Shown piece after piece: positions 13,464-17,590 of a DNA stretch of 17,590 nt. The stretch covers positions 1 through 17,590 of the forward strand of contig JASHUH010000353.1 of the NCBI GenBank assembly GCA_030040115.1. The letters run 5' to 3'. Every line of letters begins with the position of its first letter. Position 1 is the first letter of the stretch. The position numbers and the translations under genes are program-made. This DNA is from Acidobacteriaceae bacterium. Lineage in GTDB: Bacteria > Acidobacteriota > Terriglobia > Terriglobales > Acidobacteriaceae. The notes below the pieces were generated by a model. The model was not told the origin of the DNA, did not search any database, and was given only the letters and a program-made list of their open reading frames with translations.

Positions 13464-13646
13464 ATGGAAAAATCATACTCGCAGGAACGGAAACGGCTGC
13501 TGCGGGAATCCGCGCTTCGTTCTTCGAATGCAGAAAGCGGGCGCATTCCCCTGCGCGACAACTGTAACATCGAGAACTATGTCAACGATCCGCGGGTCAC
13601 GCCGGAAGAAAAGCTGATTACCGAAACTCTCTTTCCCACCGCCTGA
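13464..13646 (+). CDS. Small hypothetical protein, 60 residues
   Basis: ATG 13464 follows AGGGGGGA at 8 nt. The protein is hydrophilic, with a basic start MEKSYSQERKRLLRESALRS and an end NYVNDPRVTPEEKLITETLF that looks protein-like, ending PTA. No domain, signal peptide or membrane segment is visible, and I do not recognise a family. The next gene starts about 73 nt downstream in the same direction, so cotranscription is possible. Coding status is uncertain. Confidence 0.4.
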   Translation: MEKSYSQERKRLLRESALRSSNAESGRIPLRDNCNIENYVNDPRVTPEEKLITETLFPTA

Positions 13647-13719
13647 AGCCGAAACTTCGAGGCCACAGTCCAACTCAAATTGAACGGTGAGTCGCGCCAG
13701 CCGCAATGGAGGTCGCGCC

Positions 13720-14208
13720 ATGGCCAATGCAACTGCGAACGATCAACCCCCGCTCTCGATCGACGATCGGCAAAAGCAACTCACACCCGCGAAAGGCCAA
13801 CCGCAAGCAGGCGGGTGTCCCGATGCGGTTCCCAAGGGCCGTCTCTGGACCGGGCGCCTGCTCTCCACCCTGGCTGTGCTCTGCCTGCTCTTTGACGCGG
13901 TGGGCAAGCTGGTCATGCCGGCTTGGGTGGTCCAGGCTTTCGTCCAGCTCGGCTTTCCCACTTCGCTGGGCGCAGGCATCGGCGTGCTGCTCCTGATCTG
14001 CACCTTGGTGTACGCTATCCCGCGCACCGCAATTCTCGGCGCGGTGCTGCTCACCGGCTTTCTGGGCGGCGCCGTCGCCATCCACATGCGCGCCGGCAGC
14101 CCGCTGTTTGAAACCGATTCTCCTATGCTGCTTGGGCTGCTGGTCTGGGCCGGTATTTACCTGCGCGACAATCGTTTACGTAAACTTCTCCCCTTGCGGT
14201 GCATCTGA
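13720..14208 (+). CDS. DoxX-like family membrane protein
   Basis: The product is 162 residues, starting at ATG 13720 (MANATANDQ) because GGAGG lies 8 nt upstream; a GTG at 13687 would add 11 residues without a good site. After a polar N-terminus of about 40 residues come four hydrophobic segments: LLSTLAVLCLLFDAVGKL, AWVVQAFVQLGFP..LGAGIGVLLLICTLVYA, AILGAVLLTGFLGGAVAIHM, and MLLGLLVWAGIYLRDNRL. The short loop PRTAILGAVLLTGFLGGAVA and the RAGSPLF motif after helix three are typical of the DoxX-like (DoxX_2) family, small inner-membrane proteins of largely unknown function. It ends in an arginine/lysine-rich tail. Confidence 0.82.
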   Translation: MANATANDQPPLSIDDRQKQLTPAKGQPQAGGCPDAVPKGRLWTGRLLSTLAVLCLLFDAVGKLVMPAWVVQAFVQLGFPTSLGAGIGVLLLICTLVYAIPRTAILGAVLLTGFLGGAVAIHMRAGSPLFETDSPMLLGLLVWAGIYLRDNRLRKLLPLRCI

Positions 14209-14435
14209 TTGCTCCGGCGGCGGCCGGTTCCCCTCCTCGCCGCCCGTCGCGGAGCTTTCTGCGGCGCACCGCAAAGGATACGCGAGGCGAGCTTCGAGCT
14301 CGTCGTGGGTCCGTTTGAATTGGCAATCCCCCGGGGGCTTCTGAAGCCCGTACCCTTCAAGCTGGCCCAGTGCTCTCCAGCTCGATTTCGACACCTCATC
14401 GTCTATCCTGAAACTGCGTCCCCGGAGGTCCTCGC
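14209..14435. other. Intergenic region upstream of the histidine kinase
   Basis: About 227 bases with no confident gene. A minus-strand frame of 72 codons (GTG 14394 to 14176) contains the protein-like FKRTHDELEARLAYPLRC but overlaps the DoxX gene end and has no ribosome site, so I do not call it. Palindromes CCCCCGGGGG (14328-14337) and GGGCTTC-T-GAAGCCC (14335-14349) could form a hairpin and may end transcription from the DoxX gene. Confidence 0.3.
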
Positions 14436-15869
14436 ATGGTTTCCCTCGCCATCACCGCCCCCGCATCGCCCACCCCCGTTGAAGAAATCGCGGCCGCTCT
14501 GGAGCACGTAACACCCCTCCAGGGACTTAACTTTGAAGAACGCCTCTGGATGGCCCGCCATGGGCAGGAATGGGTTGCGAACGCAGGCGAGATCCTCTTC
14601 GATGAAGGCGCTCCGGCCGAGCACATGGCCATCATCCTCAAAGGCGAAATTCATGTCCGTCGCCAACAGGGCGGGCCCATGGCCCTGTTCATCGGCCGCG
14701 CCGCCCAAATCACCGGCCTTCTGCCTTTTTCGCGCATGAAGACCTACGGCGGCCAGGGATTCGCCATCGCGCCCCTTTGGGCTCTCCTCATCCATCGCTC
14801 GGTCTTTCCCGAGATGCTCCAAGCCATTCCCTCCATGGGACAGCGCACGGTGTCCGTCCTCCTCGATCGCGTCCGCGAGGTGACGCGCATCGAGCAGCAA
14901 GCCGAAAAACTCTCCGCCCTGGGCAAGCTGGCGGGCAACCTGGCCCACGAACTCAACAACCCTGCCTCCGCCGCGCAGCGCGCCGCCGCCACGCTGGTCG
15001 CCGCCCTGCGCGCCAACCGCGCCAACCGTTTTAAGCTGGTCAATGTTCGCGTCAATGCGCAGCAAATCGCCGCCATTGACGCCTGGGAGCAGAAGATCCT
15101 CGACCGCGGTTCCCGCCTTCAGGAGCCCAATGCCATCGATTTCATTGCCCGCGACGAGTCCGTCCGCGCCTGGCTTACGGCTCTTGGCGTCGAAGACGCC
15201 TCTGAGGTTGCTCCGCCGCTCGTCGAACAGGGCGTCACCACGACCGATCTCGAAGAGCTGCGCGGCTTTCTCGGGCCTTCTGAAATCGGTGTCGACCTGC
15301 AATATTTCGCCCGTTTTTTGCGTTCTTCGCGCGCCGCCGACGCCCTTGTCCATTCCACCGCGCGCATCTTCGACCTGATTGGCGCAGTCAAGGACTACTC
15401 CAACATGGACCGCGCCCCGATTCTCGAAGTGGACGTGCCCGCCGGCCTCGACGCCACTCTGCAGATGTTCGCCTCGCGCATGGATCGCGTCCAGATCGAG
15501 CGCGACTACGAGCCCCACCTGCCCCGCATCAGCGCCTATGGCGGCGAGCTCAACCAGGTGTGGACGGCGCTCATTGAAAACGCTCTCGATGCTCTCGGCA
15601 ACCAGGGCCTGCTGCGGCTTACCTGCCGCCTTGAGGGCGACATGCTCCTGGTTGAAATCTGGGACACCGGCCCAGGCATTCCTCCCGAGCTTCAGGAACG
15701 CATTTTCGAACCGTTCTTCACCACCAAGGCCGGCCGGGGACTCGGCCTCGGACTCGACAACGCCATGCGCATCATCCGCAAGCACCGCGGCCACATCAGC
15801 GTCCGCTCGGAACCCGGCTCCACCTGCTTCCGCGTGCGCCTGCCCCTGGATCAATTGCAGGCATATTGA
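14436..15869 (+). CDS. Soluble histidine kinase with N-terminal cyclic-nucleotide-binding-like domain
   Basis: The product is 477 residues; ATG 14436 follows GGAGG at 8 nt. Residues about 25-140 form a cNMP-binding-like beta-barrel: WVANAGEILFDEGAPAEHMA, IILKGEIHVRRQQGGPMALF. The usual phosphate-binding cassette (FGE...R-A) is not recognisable; GRAAQITGLLPFSRMKTYGG takes its place. A coiled-coil segment near 140-160 leads to the phosphoacceptor helix SALGKLAGNLAHELNNPASA (His171). The ATPase domain has N box NQVWTALIENALDAL (N382), G1 DTGPGIPPE (410-418), F box FEPFFTT (424-430) and G2 GRGLGLGLDNAM. No transmembrane helix or signal peptide, so it is cytoplasmic. No response-regulator gene lies nearby, so its partner is unknown. 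Confidence 0.92.
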   Translation: MVSLAITAPASPTPVEEIAAALEHVTPLQGLNFEERLWMARHGQEWVANAGEILFDEGAPAEHMAIILKGEIHVRRQQGGPMALFIGRAAQITGLLPFSRMKTYGGQGFAIAPLWALLIHRSVFPEMLQAIPSMGQRTVSVLLDRVREVTRIEQQAEKLSALGKLAGNLAHELNNPASAAQRAAATLVAALRANRANRFKLVNVRVNAQQIAAIDAWEQKILDRGSRLQEPNAIDFIARDESVRAWLTALGVEDASEVAPPLVEQGVTTTDLEELRGFLGPSEIGVDLQYFARFLRSSRAADALVHSTARIFDLIGAVKDYSNMDRAPILEVDVPAGLDATLQMFASRMDRVQIERDYEPHLPRISAYGGELNQVWTALIENALDALGNQGLLRLTCRLEGDMLLVEIWDTGPGIPPELQERIFEPFFTTKAGRGLGLGLDNAMRIIRKHRGHISVRSEPGSTCFRVRLPLDQLQAY

Positions 15870-15971
15870 CCGGTGGCAAGCCTACGGATCCTTGGCCAGC
15901 ATATTGCCCCGGCGCCAGCCGATTGGATGTAGGCAAACGCCCGCCCAGTTTTGACGCCGGAATCTTGCGCA

Positions 15972-16667
15972 TTATTCTGCGGTCGGCATATGCACATACA
16001 TCGATTGAATTCCAACTCGTCCCGGGCCGGTAAAGCGGTTCCACACCAGGTTGCCCGCACTGGCGAACAAGCCGGTCGTCAGCCTTTGGAACTGCGTCTC
16101 CATTTGCACCGACGGATCTTTGTAAACCCATCCGCCGGGCTCAATGTCGATTTGCTCTCCCGCGCCTAACGTCGTCTCGAAAACGTTCCCATAACCGTGC
16201 ACCCACACAATTCCATCCCCATCGAGCGCCCGGAAATGATCGATAAAGAAACCCGCGCCGCCAAGCAGCATATTTGAGACCCCCTTGACGCGCGTAAAGG
16301 TGTAGTCCACAGTTCCCGTCGCAGCCAGGAACTGATGTTCGCGCATGTCGAGACCTTCGCCTCGGCCCAGATGGATGGCGAAAATATGACCGGCCCCGTC
16401 GCGGCTGAACCCTAACTGTCCTGGTCCGCCGGCTTCGGTCAGAAAAACGGGCATTCCCGCCAGCACGCGCTTCAGGGCGCCTTTGAGCGGCCTTACGCCG
16501 ATGCGCACGTTCAGATCCTTCCAAAGAAGAATGTAATGCTCGAAGTAAACGGGCACTCCGCCCAGTTCGAGGTGAAGCACGGGGACAAGTTCGCCTTCCA
16601 CGTGGTAGGTGATTCCGGCAAACGTCTCGGCGCGGGCTACCGTGGGTTTCAGCACAGGGATGGGCAT
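15972..16667 (-). CDS. AIM24 family protein
   Basis: The product is 231 residues; ATG 16667 follows GGAG at 6 nt. The sequence fits the AIM24/DUF124 (TIGR00266-like) family of beta-rich proteins: YHVEGELVPVLHLELGGVPV, YFEHYILLWKDLNVRIG, LKRVLAGMPVFLTEAGGPGQ, LGFSRDGAGHIFAIHLGRGE, then HGYGNVFETTLGAGEQIDIE and the tail NRFTGPGRVGIQSMYVHMP. The yeast homologue AIM24 is mitochondrial and affects membrane architecture; bacterial members have no settled role. It is convergent with the histidine kinase, about 100 nt apart, and divergent from the thiamine-diphosphate enzyme. The ORF is intact with no membrane segment. Confidence 0.9.
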   Translation of the reverse strand: MPIPVLKPTVARAETFAGITYHVEGELVPVLHLELGGVPVYFEHYILLWKDLNVRIGVRPLKGALKRVLAGMPVFLTEAGGPGQLGFSRDGAGHIFAIHLGRGEGLDMREHQFLAATGTVDYTFTRVKGVSNMLLGGAGFFIDHFRALDGDGIVWVHGYGNVFETTLGAGEQIDIEPGGWVYKDPSVQMETQFQRLTTGLFASAGNLVWNRFTGPGRVGIQSMYVHMPTAE

Positions 16668-16882
16668 TTTGGCTCCAGTTTTCGCAAGAGATTGGGTTGC
16701 AACCCATCATCTCCGGCCGGACGCGATCGCGCAACCCTCCGGCGGCCTGCGAGCCCCTGGAAAAACAACCGCGCGCGCAAGACGGATTTTTCGCCCCGCA
16801 GCGCACCTCGCCTCGAAGATCGAGAAACCCCTGTGAGCCCAGCAGGCGTCAAAGCATATGTTCTGAGTGTGGAGAGATTTAA
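16668..16882. promoter_or_regulatory. Divergent promoter region between AIM24 gene and PoxB-like gene
   Basis: About 215 bases separate the divergent starts and should contain both promoters. No promoter hexamers or operator stood out. The AIM24 side has GGAG before ATG 16667 and the PoxB side GGAGAG before ATG 16883. Confidence 0.35.
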
Positions 16883-17590
16883 ATGATGGATGCATCCGAT
16901 GTGTTGGTGGAACGCTTCCTCGCATGGGGAGTAGACACGATTTTCGGCCTTCCCGGAGACGGCATCAATGGAGTCTTCGAGGCTCTGCGCAGAAAAAAAG
17001 AGGAAATTCGCTTTATTCATGTCCGCCATGAAGAGGCTGCGGCATTTATGGCCTGCGCCTACGCCAAGTTCACAGGCCGATTGGGAGTGTGCGTCGCCAC
17101 CTCAGGGCCTGGCGGCATTCACCTGTTGAACGGCCTCTATGACGCCAAGATGGATCATGCCCCGGTTCTCGCCATTACCGGGCTGCAACATAGTGATCTG
17201 GTCGGCACGCTGACGCAGCAGGACGTGGCTCTGGATAAGCTCTTTATCGATGTCGCCGTCTATAACGAGCGGGTGATGAGCGGGGCCCATATGGAGAGCG
17301 TGGCCGACCTGGCGATTCGAACCGCGCTCTCCCTCCGCGGTGTCGCGCACATCACCATTCCGGTCGATATTCAAGTTCAGGAGATGAAAAAAGGCCGCTC
17401 ATCGCGCAACCCTGTTCATCATAGTTCGGCTGTTCCTGCCTACTACGACCATGTCCCAGCGCGGGTGGAGATGGAGTACGCGGCCGACATCCTGAACCGG
17501 GGGAAAAAGATTGCGATTCTGGCCGGGCAAGGCGCTTTGCAAGCTACTGAGGAACTGGAGGAGCTAGCGGAAGCTCTCGGTGCCCCCATC
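16883..17590 (+). CDS. Thiamine-diphosphate enzyme, pyruvate oxidase (PoxB)-like, 3' end beyond window
   Basis: The first 236 residues are present; the frame is open to the right edge. ATG 16883 follows GGAGAG. The N-terminal ThDP-binding PYR domain is clear: LAWGVDTIFGLPGDGINGVF, EALRRKKEEIRFIHVRHEEA (catalytic Glu at residue 50 of HEEAA), CVATSGPGGIHLLNGLYDAK, MDHAPVLAITGLQHSDL, then GTLTQQDVALDKLFIDVAVY. The start of the middle domain, KKIAILAGQGALQA, is also seen. The closest pattern is pyruvate oxidase/PoxB (pyruvate to acetate and CO2, quinone-linked), though acetolactate synthase and related decarboxylases share this fold; the missing C-terminus prevents a choice. Confidence 0.85.
   Translation, partial: MMDASDVLVERFLAWGVDTIFGLPGDGINGVFEALRRKKEEIRFIHVRHEEAAAFMACAYAKFTGRLGVCVATSGPGGIHLLNGLYDAKMDHAPVLAITGLQHSDLVGTLTQQDVALDKLFIDVAVYNERVMSGAHMESVADLAIRTALSLRGVAHITIPVDIQVQEMKKGRSSRNPVHHSSAVPAYYDHVPARVEMEYAADILNRGKKIAILAGQGALQATEELEELAEALGAPI

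Noticed and set aside
14403..15854. 483-codon minus-strand ORF
   Set aside because: Exact antisense shadow of the histidine kinase, which has all kinase boxes on the plus strand.

Overview
This 17.6 kb, GC-rich window looks like a chromosomal segment of a soil Acidobacteriota-type bacterium. That placement is an inference from gene content: a large secreted PIG-L deacetylase, a DUF2089/SHOCT-like operon, a BcsQ homologue with a long N-terminal extension, a DoxX-like protein and a small CxxC protein of a type I associate with that phylum. No rRNA, tRNA or other marker gene is present to confirm it.

Layout. 1-1963 (minus): large exported PIG-L/LmbE deacetylase, running off the left edge. 2195-4021 (plus): msrP and msrQ, the periplasmic methionine-sulfoxide reductase pair, both broken by small lesions. 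4206-4367: a short intact CxxC protein gene. 4400-4813: an IS66 transposase C-terminal remnant. 4879-5911: an intact, tightly coupled pair of a serine recombinase and a CcbP-type calcium-binding protein. 5912-6390 (minus): a frameshifted uncharacterised gene that appears cut off at the ccbP stop codon. 6571-8250: an IS1634/IS4-type transposase broken in several places. 8440-9165 (minus): an intact SEFIR domain followed, out of frame, by scraps of a linker and one TPR, probably the remains of a SEFIR-STAND-TPR (NLR-like) gene.

From about 9.3 kb the genome is orderly again. 9314-10487 (minus) is a three-gene operon: DUF2089 regulator, small membrane protein, YvlB/SHOCT-like protein. 10669-11299 (minus) is a VapBC toxin-antitoxin pair. 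11440-13062 (minus) is a BcsQ/MinD-like ATPase. 13464-14208 (plus) holds a small ORF and a DoxX-like membrane protein. 14436-15869 (plus) is a soluble histidine kinase with an N-terminal cNMP-like domain. 15972-16667 (minus) is an AIM24 family protein. 16883 to the right edge (plus) is a PoxB-like thiamine-diphosphate enzyme.

The main pattern is a decay and insertion zone from about 3.0 to 9.1 kb. Every broken gene I could identify lies there, mixed with transposase remnants, while the recombinase-ccbP pair inside it is intact. Several indels fall in short homopolymers, so sequencing or assembly error is a real alternative for some of them. A TGG-to-TAG change, a 5-bp duplication, missing transposase ends and deletions inside the SEFIR gene are harder to explain that way. 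The most interesting items are the SEFIR-STAND-TPR remnant, the recombinase-CcbP cassette with the gene it seems to have truncated, the overlooked 53-residue CxxC protein, and the DUF2089 operon whose two outer genes share a helical-hairpin module.
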